Positions 43,642 through 52,144 of a stretch of 64,000 nt of DNA are shown one piece after another. Below the pieces are notes generated by a model that saw nothing but the letters and a program-made list of their open reading frames with translations, made no database searches and was not told the origin of the DNA. The stretch comes from Pseudomonas sp. CFBP 13711. GTDB lineage: Bacteria > Pseudomonadota > Gammaproteobacteria > Pseudomonadales > Pseudomonadaceae. The translations under genes and the position numbers were made by a program. Each line of letters starts with the position of its first letter. Position 1 is the first letter of the stretch. Location of the stretch: assembly GCF_014842265.1 (NCBI RefSeq), contig NZ_JACYVI010000013.1:62001-126000 (forward strand). The letters run 5' to 3'.

Positions 43642-44424
43642 TCAGGCGTGGGCCTGGTGGATAATGAAGTCCACGTTCATGACGTCGTAGATCGGTTTGA
43701 AATCGCCGTACGCATGGGGGGCGCGGAAGCCGGCCGCGCGCAGTTCGTCCTGCAACTGGCGCGGACGAATCGGGCACACCCGCAGCCGATACTGCGCCCC
43801 GTCGGCAAAGCGGTAGACGAACTCGCACACCGACTCGTCCAGCTCGCCGAGGCTGACGCTGGCGGTGTCGCCGCAGTAGTAATAGCGCCCCGATGACCTG
43901 AAGCGGCCGGCGAGGATGGCTTCGAAATTGCGCTGATCGATCAGCAGCAGTCCACCGGGTTTGAGCATCTGCCGAAACCTTTTCAGCACGGCGATGCGAG
44001 CCTCGCGGTCGAACACGTGGCACAGCGAACTGCCGAGGCACAGCACCGCGTCGAACTTCCCCAGTACGCGGGCATCCAGCGCTTGCCAGTCGCAACGATG
44101 GACCGGCACGTCGACGCCCAGCCGATCGAAGTTGCGTCGGGCCCGCTGCACCATGGTCGGGCTCCCGTCAGAGGCGGTGACGTCGAAGCCGGCCTTGTGC
44201 AACTGCGCCGCATGAAAGCCGCTGCCCGTCGCGGCATCCAGCACACGCCAGCCCCCTGTCCGGCGCAGCAGATCATAAAAGAACGACCCCTCGCCGGCCG
44301 CGCGTTTGTCCCAGTCGATCAATTCATCCCAGCGCTCGACGAAGTCCACGGCGTATTGCCCGGCATAGTCGTGATCGGCGACGGCCAGTCGGTCAGCAGG
44401 CGAAAGCGCGATGACCGGCGGCAT
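43642..44424 (-). CDS. SAM methyltransferase, glycine/sarcosine N-methyltransferase type
   Basis: 260 residues from the ATG at 44424 with CAGGAG upstream; the start lies inside the preceding gene (32-base overlap). The longest frame would add 17 residues. The segment LIDWDKRAAGEGSFFYDLL before the SAM motif RVLDAATGSGFHAAQL resembles glycine and sarcosine N-methyltransferases. It should methylate an amino group, maybe of an amino acid-derived intermediate of this cluster. The gap to the APS kinase gene is 25 bases. The exact substrate is unknown. Confidence 0.83.
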   Translation of the reverse strand: MPPVIALSPADRLAVADHDYAGQYAVDFVERWDELIDWDKRAAGEGSFFYDLLRRTGGWRVLDAATGSGFHAAQLHKAGFDVTASDGSPTMVQRARRNFDRLGVDVPVHRCDWQALDARVLGKFDAVLCLGSSLCHVFDREARIAVLKRFRQMLKPGGLLLIDQRNFEAILAGRFRSSGRYYYCGDTASVSLGELDESVCEFVYRFADGAQYRLRVCPIRPRQLQDELRAAGFRAPHAYGDFKPIYDVMNVDFIIHQAHA

Positions 44425-45595
44425 GGGCGGCGACTCCTGTGTGATGACCGCTGTTGTGCTGAGCGCCCTCGGCATACGCCAGGTATTTGCTACCCAGTTC
44501 CTCCGCCCAGGCGGCGGCGTCGCAGACGCGCATCTCGGCCATGGCGAAATTCAGTTCACGCTGCATGACCTGCATCTGTGCCTCACCGAACACCGCCGTG
44601 CCGTCGGCGCGAATCAGTTGGATGCCGTCCAGCCGCTGCCCCGCTTCGTTGACCTTGATCGCCTCTTCCCGGGTCACGCCGTAAGGCAGGTCGAGCAGCA
44701 CCTTGCCCATGCCGACCTTGACCGGATAACCGCCGGGCAACCCCTGGGGGCCTGGACCGTGGACCCGCACCTCATGCTCGGCGTGGAGATTTTCCAGCAC
44801 CGTCACGGCCGACATGGCGGTGAGATATTGCCCGTCGACGCCGCCCAACCGGCTGAATTCACGGGCGACGCAACCGAAAATAGCCTCCGCCGTGTGTTCG
44901 TCGGTGCGCTCTTCGCCATCAATCCAGTACGTCAGGTTGAAGCTGGCTTCGAGCCGTTGCGGCGGCAGGCCATGGCGGGGCACGCTGTGGCTGAAATAGT
45001 GGTGGCCAACGAGTTTGGCGCAGACCTGCGTTGGCAGGCAGCCGGACAGATGCGCTACGGCGCTGCGGGTGGCCGGAATCAGGTTGGCGATATTGCCGAT
45101 GCCGATGTCCGGCGCCATGCCGACCTTGTAAAGAATCGGATTGACTGCATCAGGGAACGCCGCGTTGACCACCAGACTTTTCGGGCAGGACTGTTTGACG
45201 GCTCGCATCAGCGCGTAGGCCGGCGCCAGGTGCATCGGCAGCCAGGGCCCGAGCTGCGCCTGATCAAGAGCAGCAAAGCGTTCGGCCGGCAGTTGTGTGA
45301 TCACCCGCCAGGATTGCAGCGAGGCACAGTTGAGAATGATGTCTGGCCGGATCTGTAACAGCGTTTCCGCATTGCGGCTGATGCACGACTCGCGCAAGTC
45401 CATCTGATGGCTGTGAATCTGGACCGTGACGTTCTGTTGCAGCGCGGCCAGTCGGATCAAATTGCACATCCGCGTGGCCTTTTCGAGATCGCGACCGGCG
45501 ACGTGGAATTCAAATTGATTGCGCGGGGCCAGGATCTGCAGGATTTGCAGGCACAGGTTGCCGCCGCCAACGATGAGCAGTTTTTTGCGGTGCAT
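44393..45595 (-). CDS. Saccharopine-dehydrogenase-like NAD(P)-binding protein
   Basis: 400 residues. The N-terminal Rossmann motif KKLLIVGGGNLCLQILQIL and the segment PDIILNCASLQSWRV fit the saccharopine dehydrogenase family and related opine-forming enzymes, which couple an amine to a keto acid by reductive amination. The C-terminal half (YWIDGEERTDEHTAEAIFGC, VLLDLPYGVTREEAIKVNEA) is not a family I recognise. It is the fourth gene of the operon. It may form a C-N bond in the product; that is inference. Confidence 0.65.
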   Translation of the reverse strand: MHRKKLLIVGGGNLCLQILQILAPRNQFEFHVAGRDLEKATRMCNLIRLAALQQNVTVQIHSHQMDLRESCISRNAETLLQIRPDIILNCASLQSWRVITQLPAERFAALDQAQLGPWLPMHLAPAYALMRAVKQSCPKSLVVNAAFPDAVNPILYKVGMAPDIGIGNIANLIPATRSAVAHLSGCLPTQVCAKLVGHHYFSHSVPRHGLPPQRLEASFNLTYWIDGEERTDEHTAEAIFGCVAREFSRLGGVDGQYLTAMSAVTVLENLHAEHEVRVHGPGPQGLPGGYPVKVGMGKVLLDLPYGVTREEAIKVNEAGQRLDGIQLIRADGTAVFGEAQMQVMQRELNFAMAEMRVCDAAAWAEELGSKYLAYAEGAQHNSGHHTGVAAHAAGHRAFAC

Positions 45596-45640
45596 GGTGT
45601 TCTCCCTGAAAGACGTGAGGGACGGTGGTGTTCCCGATCA

Positions 45641-46372
45641 CTAGCGCGGGTAAGCGCCGTTATCCACTGCGATGACTTTTCCGGTCAGGTGCCGGCTCTG
45701 TTCCGACAGCAGAAACAGAATGACGTCGGCCACGCCGTCTGGCTGGATGGGCTCCTTGATGATTTCCTGTCGCTCGTACTCCCTGCGGCGGGGATCGGGA
45801 ATACGGTCATGGATCGAGGTGTCGCGAATCAGCCCCGGGGACACGGCGTTCACCCTGATCCGGGGAGCGAAGTTCCAGGCGTTGGATTTGGTCAGGCCGA
45901 TCACGCCCGCCTTGGTCGCGCCGTACCACGCATCCATGCTCCCGACCTCCCCTGCCACCGATGTGATGTTGACGATGCTGCGCGAGTAACCCGCCGCCGA
46001 CTCCCGCCGCGCGAAGTCCTTGGACAGGAACCCCAGCGACTTGAGGTTGACGGCCCAGATCTCGTCCACTTCCGAGTCGCTGTAGTCGTAGACACTTTTG
46101 CCGTGATAGATCCCGGCGTTGTTGACCAGGGCATACAGCGCCCGGTGTTTGTGAAGGTCGTACAGGTTGCCGATAAACGACTGATAGACGTGCGCCTGGG
46201 AGAAATCCGCCAGGTGGGTTTCGAGTCGGTGCAGCGGCAGGCTTGCCTGAAGCGACTGCAGGCCCAGCCGGTCAATGTCCGCTGCGATGACGTAATAGCC
46301 GGCTCTGACGCAGGCTATGGTGGTGGCCTTGCCGATGCCATTGGCGGCGCCGGTGATGACGATTTTTTTCAT
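45641..46372 (-). CDS. Short-chain dehydrogenase/reductase
   Basis: 243 residues. SDR motifs: KKIVITGAANGIGKATTIAC at the start, an NNAG in YALVNNAGIYHGKSVYD, an active-site Ser near NITSVAGE and YGATKAGVIGLTK with the catalytic Tyr and Lys. It oxidises an alcohol or reduces a ketone with NAD(P). The ATG overlaps the stop of the sulfotransferase gene as ATGA, so the two are coupled. Confidence 0.92.
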   Translation of the reverse strand: MKKIVITGAANGIGKATTIACVRAGYYVIAADIDRLGLQSLQASLPLHRLETHLADFSQAHVYQSFIGNLYDLHKHRALYALVNNAGIYHGKSVYDYSDSEVDEIWAVNLKSLGFLSKDFARRESAAGYSRSIVNITSVAGEVGSMDAWYGATKAGVIGLTKSNAWNFAPRIRVNAVSPGLIRDTSIHDRIPDPRRREYERQEIIKEPIQPDGVADVILFLLSEQSRHLTGKVIAVDNGAYPR

Positions 46373-47106
46373 GGCTGTCCCTGCTCGGTGAACTGATTCA
46401 TACGCTCGTAGAAAGGTCGATGCAGCTGGTAATACGTCATGAGGTGGGGATTGGCGTGCAGAGGACGCTCATCGAAATCAGCACTGCCGGGCATGATCCT
46501 GGTGCTGTTCTCGGCCTCCTTGTGCCAGCTGCGCCAGGCCTTCCATTGCTCGGGGCACGTTGCACTCCAGCTCAATGCCTGGGGCATGAAATCCAGTTGC
46601 AGGTGGTCGCAAAGCCTGCGCACGGTGTGCTCCGGGTGGCTTGCGAGGTCCTCGGCGTTGATCACACAGGGGGTGTGGCCGGTCAGCCGCCTGACCTCCC
46701 GGAAGATTTCGTACAGCGCTTGATGACCGATCGCGTGCGCCGGCATCTGCGGGAAGATGGCGTGATGGGACAGAATCGCCCGGGCCGGATCGCGAATGAT
46801 GAAGACGTTCTGTTGCTCCGTTAGAAACTCGGCGTCGGCCTTCAACCGGTCGAGGCAGTGATAGGCCATGTCTTTATGGAAAACATGGGCGCGCTGGCGG
46901 GTGTCACGCAACAGGGCCTTGATCGACTCGTAGTCACGGGGCATCCCGCAGTTGAGGTCCCCATGGGGAATGGCTGATTGTTCGTCGAACGCCATGTGCG
47001 AAAACGGCTCGTGGAAAACCTCGAAATCACCGCGCTCGATGAACACCCTTTCCAGCGCCGTCGATCGCGAGCGCGGATGGGCCCAGAGGCCAATCATCCG
47101 GTTCAT
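46369..47106 (-). CDS. PAPS-dependent sulfotransferase family protein
   Basis: 245 residues. The PAPS-binding segments are visible: the 5'-phosphosulfate loop LWAHPRSRSTALERVF at the N-terminus and the 3'-phosphate region NVFIIRDPARAILSHHAIF near residue 105. The family transfers sulfate to hydroxyl or amino groups of small molecules; related bacterial members exist beside PAPS-making genes. The gene overlaps the transaldolase stop by ATGA and the next gene by ATGA. The APS kinase in the same operon would provide its donor. Confidence 0.87.
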   Translation of the reverse strand: MNRMIGLWAHPRSRSTALERVFIERGDFEVFHEPFSHMAFDEQSAIPHGDLNCGMPRDYESIKALLRDTRQRAHVFHKDMAYHCLDRLKADAEFLTEQQNVFIIRDPARAILSHHAIFPQMPAHAIGHQALYEIFREVRRLTGHTPCVINAEDLASHPEHTVRRLCDHLQLDFMPQALSWSATCPEQWKAWRSWHKEAENSTRIMPGSADFDERPLHANPHLMTYYQLHRPFYERMNQFTEQGQP

Positions 47107-48329
47107 GCCCGCCCCTCCACGGTCGCTGGACGACGCGCAATGCGAGGCGTGACACCTGGCGGATCCAGGGTGTCGTTGATGAAACCAAGCAGGCGCTGCA
47201 CGCCCAGGCGTACGTCATTGCCTGCAGTCAGGAAGGCCGGATGACGGGCGTATTCGTCCGGGGTGAGGCCGCGTTCAAAGTACGCCTGGTTGAAATACGG
47301 AATGGCCAGGAGACGATCAAGGACTTTGCCGGGAATCTGCACCCATTCCGTCGCCGGGGCGATGCTGTGCCCGGCCTGCTGACGGCGCACGAGGAACTCG
47401 ATGAGTTGGGGTGTCAGCGTGTACAGCGTGGTGTCGGCCCCGGTGCGCTGCAGGTGCCAACAATGCTCGCGTCCACGCGCATCGGTGTCGACCCTGATGC
47501 TGCACAACAACAGTTGCGCTGGTGTCTCGCGCCGCCGCATCAGGGCCTGCATCGCCTGATACACCGCCAGCTCGGCCCAGCGTTTATCCGTGCGGCTGAG
47601 GTGGATACGACTGCCCCGCGCTTGCCGCTCGAATTCCGCTTCCGCACCCAGCCGACCGATCATGAAGCTGACCACGTAACGCGCCCGCTCCGTGCTCACG
47701 CCGTTGGCGTGCGCCCGCTGACGCCCGGCGTGAATGGCCTTGAGGCAGGCATCCAGCTGGGAGACGGTAAAGCAGAAGGTGTTATTGATTGAGCAACCCC
47801 GCGCCACCAATTGTTCGATGGCGCGATAGCCTTGGGCGCTGCCGGGGATCTTGATCATGATGTTCGGCGCCAGCGCCGCCAGCTCAAGCCCGCGGACAAC
47901 CAGCGCGTCCTGATTCATCCAGTGCCCGCCCTCGATTTGCGCCGACAGCCAGCCGTATCGGGCTCTTGAACGCTTGAACAGCGGCAGCAACGGTTGGGCG
48001 CTGTCGATGACCACCTGGTCGTAGAGCTGTCGCAGCCGAGCGTCTGCCAACATCGAAGGGGGCAGGGTGTGGAGAAAATCACGGTAATGAGCTGCATTGC
48101 TCATGACCGCCTGACTGATCAGCGTCGGGTTGGTGGTGGCCCCGCTGACGCCGGCATCCGAACTATCCGGTTCATTGGGCAATAATCCGGTAATAAAATT
48201 GTGCGCATCCGGATAAGCCCACAGCAACTTCTTCACGCAGCCTTTATATACAGTCGGCGACGAATCAAACCAGACTTGCGCATCAGAGTTATGACGTTTT
48301 AAAAGGTGAACGAAGCCTGAAACATCCAT
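47103..48329 (-). CDS. Transaldolase-like protein
   Basis: 408 residues, longer than ordinary TalB (about 317) and near the length of the actinobacterial-type transaldolases. The Schiff-base lysine lies in NIMIKIPGSAQGYRAIEQL near residue 180, and DAGVSGATTNPTLISQAV near residue 60 matches the family start. It has an additional C-terminal tail. Transaldolases move a three-carbon dihydroxyacetone unit. As first gene of a small biosynthetic operon it may build a sugar-derived skeleton rather than serve the pentose phosphate route. Confidence 0.88.
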   Translation of the reverse strand: MDVSGFVHLLKRHNSDAQVWFDSSPTVYKGCVKKLLWAYPDAHNFITGLLPNEPDSSDAGVSGATTNPTLISQAVMSNAAHYRDFLHTLPPSMLADARLRQLYDQVVIDSAQPLLPLFKRSRARYGWLSAQIEGGHWMNQDALVVRGLELAALAPNIMIKIPGSAQGYRAIEQLVARGCSINNTFCFTVSQLDACLKAIHAGRQRAHANGVSTERARYVVSFMIGRLGAEAEFERQARGSRIHLSRTDKRWAELAVYQAMQALMRRRETPAQLLLCSIRVDTDARGREHCWHLQRTGADTTLYTLTPQLIEFLVRRQQAGHSIAPATEWVQIPGKVLDRLLAIPYFNQAYFERGLTPDEYARHPAFLTAGNDVRLGVQRLLGFINDTLDPPGVTPRIARRPATVEGRA

Positions 48330-48726
48330 GAAGATGCCCTTTCCTTTTCGATAGATTCACAAACTTCGAGGCCCCGGTTGCATATGGGCAAAATGCCAGC
48401 TTTTTCAAGCTGATAGTCAGGGATCTGAGCCGTCGAGGCATTAAGATGGATCCAAGCGGGAAACCTGTCAAACGGAATTCAACGGAATTTTAATGCCAAA
48501 TCAGAATAAGTAACGGCGCTGTTTATTTCTAATATGAATATGAAGGGATATTTAAAATTCTTCCACTATTTGAAGTTACTCAAACGAATGACATTAAAAA
48601 TGAAGTACAGGAACAGGTGCAAAATAGTATGGAGCTGAAATAAGCAAATTGAATATCGGGCGCCATAATCTCTGAATTAATTAGTCATACCATTCAAGTT
48701 AGTTAGGCTTTCGGAAGGAGGAGTTA
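48330..48726. other. AT-rich divergent promoter region
   Basis: 397 bases between the sulfotransferase operon (leftward) and the short ORF/cytochrome b561 pair (rightward). The central part (48480-48700) is strongly AT-rich compared with the neighbours. Likely holds promoters in both directions; I cannot fix -35 and -10 boxes with confidence. Confidence 0.5.
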
Positions 48727-48879
48727 ATGGGACGGGCAGGTTTCAAGGGCAAGTGGGTAAGGCCCCAGGCGCCGTTCGAATTGCACGTTCTCCTCGACGG
48801 CCGCCAGACGTTGGGTTATGAAAGCGCTGCGGCAGTGACTGCGCCGCGCCAGATCAAAAAAACAGACCAAGAGACCTGA
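48727..48879 (+). CDS. Short ORF with strong ribosome site, ahead of cytochrome b561
   Basis: 50 codons, MGRAGFKGKWVRPQAP at the start and IKKTDQET at the end, not recognised. The ATG has one of the best ribosome sites in the window (GGAAGGAGGAG). The stop lies two bases before the GTG of the cytochrome gene, so translation of the two is probably coupled. The product is basic and has no membrane segment. It may be a leader peptide or a small protein that helps the cytochrome. Confidence 0.5.
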   Translation: MGRAGFKGKWVRPQAPFELHVLLDGRQTLGYESAAAVTAPRQIKKTDQET

Positions 48880-48881
48880 CC

Positions 48882-49424
48882 GTGAGCAAACCTTCCGATA
48901 CCGAACGCTACAGCTACAAAGCCCGCTGGTTTCACTGGGTGATGGCGATCCTGATTGTGCTCGCCTACGCGCTGATCCTGAGCCGTACCCAACTGGCCCG
49001 TGGCAGTGACGCGCGAACCTTCGTCGTGCAAACGCATTTCTGGGTCGGCATCGTCGTGCTGGTCATGGCGTTTTTCCGCATCGCCGAGCGCCACCGCCAT
49101 ACGCCGCCGGGCATCACCCCGCCCCTGGAGGGCGTATTGCGTCTGGCGGCCACGTTGTCTCATTACGCGCTGTACGCTTTCCTGTTCGCGCAACCCCTGC
49201 TGGGTCTGTTCACCGTGCTGCTGGAACGCGGCGCCCTGCCCATCCCCCTGACCTCCCTGAGCATTCCGGCGCCGTTCGACATGTCCAAGGACACCGCCGA
49301 AACACTGGAGCATTACCACATCCTGCTGGGCACGATTTTTTACTACGTCATCGGCCTGCACGTGGTCGCGGCGATCTGGCACCACTTCGTGCGCAAGGAC
49401 AACACTGTCAAACGCATGGTGTAA
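48882..49424 (+). CDS. Cytochrome b561 (CybB family)
   Basis: 180 residues, GTG start (MSKPSDTERYSYKARWFHW). Four membrane helices with the expected histidine haem ligands: ARWFHWVMAIL, VQTHFWVGIVVL, SHYALYAFLFAQPLLG and ETLEHYHILLGTIFYYVIGLH are visible. This di-haem inner-membrane protein passes electrons from quinol, in E. coli to superoxide. It lies directly after the short ORF. It converges with the DipZ-like gene. Confidence 0.9.
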   Translation: MSKPSDTERYSYKARWFHWVMAILIVLAYALILSRTQLARGSDARTFVVQTHFWVGIVVLVMAFFRIAERHRHTPPGITPPLEGVLRLAATLSHYALYAFLFAQPLLGLFTVLLERGALPIPLTSLSIPAPFDMSKDTAETLEHYHILLGTIFYYVIGLHVVAAIWHHFVRKDNTVKRMV

Positions 49425-49456
49425 GCGCGACCTTTCATTCGTCAGCGCCTCTCGCT

Positions 49457-50668
49457 TCAGCCCTTTGCGTGGGCCTCGTCGAGCAGCTGGCGAATGACTT
49501 GCTCCTGGGTGTCGTAGGCGCCTTCGCCAAAGTGGGTGTAGCGGATATGCCCCCTGGCGTCGATGAGGTAATGCGCGGGCCAGTATTGATTGTCGAAAGC
49601 GCGCCAGATGGCGTAGTCGTTGTCGATGGCGATCGGGTAATTCAGGCCCAGCCTCGCGACATGCTTGCGCACGTTGTCGATGAGCCGTTCGTACGGGTAT
49701 TCGGGCGTGTGCACGCCGATGACCACCAGGCCGTCCTTTTCGTACTTCTTCGCCCATTCGTTGACGTAAGGAACGCTGTGCTGGCAGTTGATGCAGTCAA
49801 AGGTCCAGAAGTCGACCAGCACAACCTTGCCGCGCAGGGATGCCTCACTCAGCGGCGGCGAGTTAAGCCACGCGGTAGCCCCGGACAACGAAGGCATCGC
49901 GCCCTGGCTGCTGACGTCCGGTGCCGCTGCGGCTTTGACGCTGGAGACGACGTAATCGATGACTTTGGGCACGCCGCCGAGCAGGCCCTTTTCCACCGCT
50001 GCTGCGCCCTCGGATGAGGTGCCGGCAAGCAGTTGATTCTGCGAGCCCGTGGCGAGGGTCACGGCCACCAGCAACGCAGTGAACCCAACGCCACGGCGCA
50101 GCCAGGCAGTGACCGGCAGCGACAGTTTCAGCCGCGCGAGCAACCCGCGTCCGGCGAAGATCAGCACCCCTAACGACACTGCGCTGCCAAGCCCGTACGC
50201 CAGCAGCAACAGGCTGGTCTGCGCACTGGGCCCTTGCAGCATGGCGCCAGTGAGGATGATGCCTAGAATCGGCCCGGCACACGGCGCCCACAGCAGGCCG
50301 GTGGCAACGCCGATCAGTAATGAAGCAGACGGACCGGACAAGCGCCGCGTCGCCGGGTCGAGCCGATTGCCGAGCGACACCAGCGGCAGCATCAGCCAGT
50401 GGCCCACGCGGGCGGAAAGCAGCGACAGGGCAAACAGCATCAGGATCACCAGCGCGATATTGCGGCCGATACCGTTTGCCGCCACGACCCAGTCACTGCT
50501 GACCACCGCCAGACTGGAGACCAGCGCAAACGTCAGCGTCAGCCCCAACAGGGTCATCAGTACCGAACCCGCCGTCCGATCGGCCCGGGCAAACAGAAAG
50601 GGTACGACTGGCAGGATGCAGGGGCTGAGCACCGTGACGATGCCGCCGAGAAAGGCGATCAGAAACAT
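49457..50668 (-). CDS. DipZ-like protein: CcdA-type membrane domain plus thioredoxin domain
   Basis: 403 residues. Residues 1 to about 225 are a CcdA/DsbD-beta membrane domain, with cysteines in VTVLSPCILPVVPF and LWAPCAGPILGI that carry electrons across the membrane. A linker (about 225-270) leads to a TlpA-like thioredoxin domain (about 270-403) with the redox motif FDCINCQHSVPYV. It passes reducing power from cytosolic thioredoxin to the periplasm in one polypeptide, as in mycobacterial DipZ. A possible 25-codon leader overlaps its start. Confidence 0.9.
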   Translation of the reverse strand: MFLIAFLGGIVTVLSPCILPVVPFLFARADRTAGSVLMTLLGLTLTFALVSSLAVVSSDWVVAANGIGRNIALVILMLFALSLLSARVGHWLMLPLVSLGNRLDPATRRLSGPSASLLIGVATGLLWAPCAGPILGIILTGAMLQGPSAQTSLLLLAYGLGSAVSLGVLIFAGRGLLARLKLSLPVTAWLRRGVGFTALLVAVTLATGSQNQLLAGTSSEGAAAVEKGLLGGVPKVIDYVVSSVKAAAAPDVSSQGAMPSLSGATAWLNSPPLSEASLRGKVVLVDFWTFDCINCQHSVPYVNEWAKKYEKDGLVVIGVHTPEYPYERLIDNVRKHVARLGLNYPIAIDNDYAIWRAFDNQYWPAHYLIDARGHIRYTHFGEGAYDTQEQVIRQLLDEAHAKG

Positions 50669-50736
50669 GGCCGGTCACCCACATCGCTGATGAGCTTGGC
50701 GGACAGAAAGGCGGAGGTGAGGTTTTTCCAGTTCAT
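50659..50736 (-). CDS. Possible 25-residue leader peptide overlapping the DipZ-like start
   Basis: A frame MNWKNLTSAFLSAKLISDV and so on, with CGGAG upstream of the ATG at 50736. Its stop lies eight bases inside the DipZ-like gene in another frame, so ribosomes ending here could restart at the ATG at 50668, which has no good ribosome site of its own. Short and unconserved as far as I can tell; weak call. Confidence 0.25.
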   Translation of the reverse strand: MNWKNLTSAFLSAKLISDVGDRPCF

Positions 50737-50905
50737 GGCGGGCTCCGGGCACTGGGCGCGTTGGTTGAAAGAGCGGCCGAGGCGTATTGCCTCGGAGCCG
50801 CCATTCAACGTCCGGGAGGTGTCGCGGATGTGTCCGGGAAATCAGTGAATGAATCAGCACGTATCTGCCGTGGAGCGGGATACACGGCGAGACAGGCGGG
50901 CCGAT

Positions 50906-52144
50906 TCAGCGGCCGTTCACCGAATCCACCTTGCCATCCACGGGGTCCGGCGGCACGGCGCCGTCCTGACTGGTGTCGATGCTGACCACCACCGACATCC
51001 CCGGGCGCAGGCGGTCCACGTCATGCTGATCGTCGTCGATGGTGATGCGCACCGGAATGCGCTGGGCGATCTTGACGAAGTTGCCGGTAGCGTTGTCGGC
51101 AGGCAGCAGGCTGAACTCGGACCCCGCTGCGGGGGAAATGCGCTGCACCCGGCCGCGCATCTTCAGATTTTCCAGGGCGTCGACGGTGAAGCTTACCGGC
51201 TGGCCCAGACGCACGTTGGCCATCTGGGTTTCTTTCATGTTGGCGATAATCCAGCGCGGGCGCGGCACCAGCGCCATCAACTGCGCACCGGAGTTGACGT
51301 ACGCCCCCAGGCGCACCCCGATCTGCCCCAGCTGACCGTCCCGAGGCGCAGTGATGCGCGTGTTGGTCAGGTCAATGCGCGCCAGCTCGATGGCAGCTTC
51401 GGCATTCTTCACCGACGCTTCCAGCGAGCCGCGATTGACGATCACGGTTTGCAGGTCCTGACGGGAAATCTCCAGCGCCGCCTTGGCTTCGGCCAATGCT
51501 GCCTTTGCTTGTGCATCTGCCGCGCGGGTCACGTCAAATTCGCTTTTCGACACCGAGCCATCGGTCACCAGTGCCTGACCGCGGCGAAGGTCGGCAGCGG
51601 CCTTGTCACTCTGCGCCTGGGCATTCGCGATAGCGGCCTGACGTTGGGCAATGGTGGCCTCGGCGCTGCGCCGCTGTTGCAGATTATTGGCCAGCGCGGC
51701 CTGCTGAACGCCCAACTGAGCAATGCCCTGATCCAGGTGCTGCTGATAAATCCGGTCGTCGATGCGCACCAGCAGATCGCCCTGCTTGACCCACTGGAAA
51801 TCCTGCACCGGCACTTCGTAGACGTAGCCGCTCAGTTGCGGGCCGATGATCGTGGTCTGCCCGCGAATCAGGGCATTCTCGGTGCTTTCGATCGGGCTGC
51901 TGAACGGAGGCAGCTGCCACGCGTACAGCACGACCAGCACACCCGCCAGGGCAATGCCGCCGAACAGAATCGCCGACACCAGGCGTATGCGCGCCGAACG
52001 CGGTTGCGTGGTGGCCGGCATGACCGCCGGCGCGGGCGCTGCGGAAGTTGCCTGTGACGGGGCGGCGTTGGACGCCGCATTGCCAGAAGAGCCGCCTGAA
52101 GCGCTGTTTGGAGGGGTGCCAGAAGGTTTGCCAGGTTCTGTCAT
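50906..52144 (-). CDS. HlyD/EmrA-type membrane fusion protein
   Basis: 412 residues from the ATG at 52144, which overlaps the stop of the exporter gene (ATGA). A cytosolic tail rich in Pro, Ala and Ser (residues 1-60), one membrane helix (LVSAILFGGIALAGVLVVLYAW), then a lipoyl/barrel-sandwich part with a long coiled coil (AATIAQRQAAIANAQAQSDK) and a beta-barrel (VRLGAYVNSGAQLMALVPRP). It links the inner-membrane exporter to an outer-membrane channel; no TolC-like gene is in the window. Ends with a disordered tail. Confidence 0.92.
   Translation of the reverse strand: MTEPGKPSGTPPNSASGGSSGNAASNAAPSQATSAAPAPAVMPATTQPRSARIRLVSAILFGGIALAGVLVVLYAWQLPPFSSPIESTENALIRGQTTIIGPQLSGYVYEVPVQDFQWVKQGDLLVRIDDRIYQQHLDQGIAQLGVQQAALANNLQQRRSAEATIAQRQAAIANAQAQSDKAAADLRRGQALVTDGSVSKSEFDVTRAADAQAKAALAEAKAALEISRQDLQTVIVNRGSLEASVKNAEAAIELARIDLTNTRITAPRDGQLGQIGVRLGAYVNSGAQLMALVPRPRWIIANMKETQMANVRLGQPVSFTVDALENLKMRGRVQRISPAAGSEFSLLPADNATGNFVKIAQRIPVRITIDDDQHDVDRLRPGMSVVVSIDTSQDGAVPPDPVDGKVDSVNGR

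Noticed and set aside
48816..49757. 313-codon leftward frame opposite cytochrome b561
   Set aside because: The cytochrome frame has haem ligands and membrane helices; the opposite frame has low-complexity Arg/His/Gln sequence typical of a shadow.
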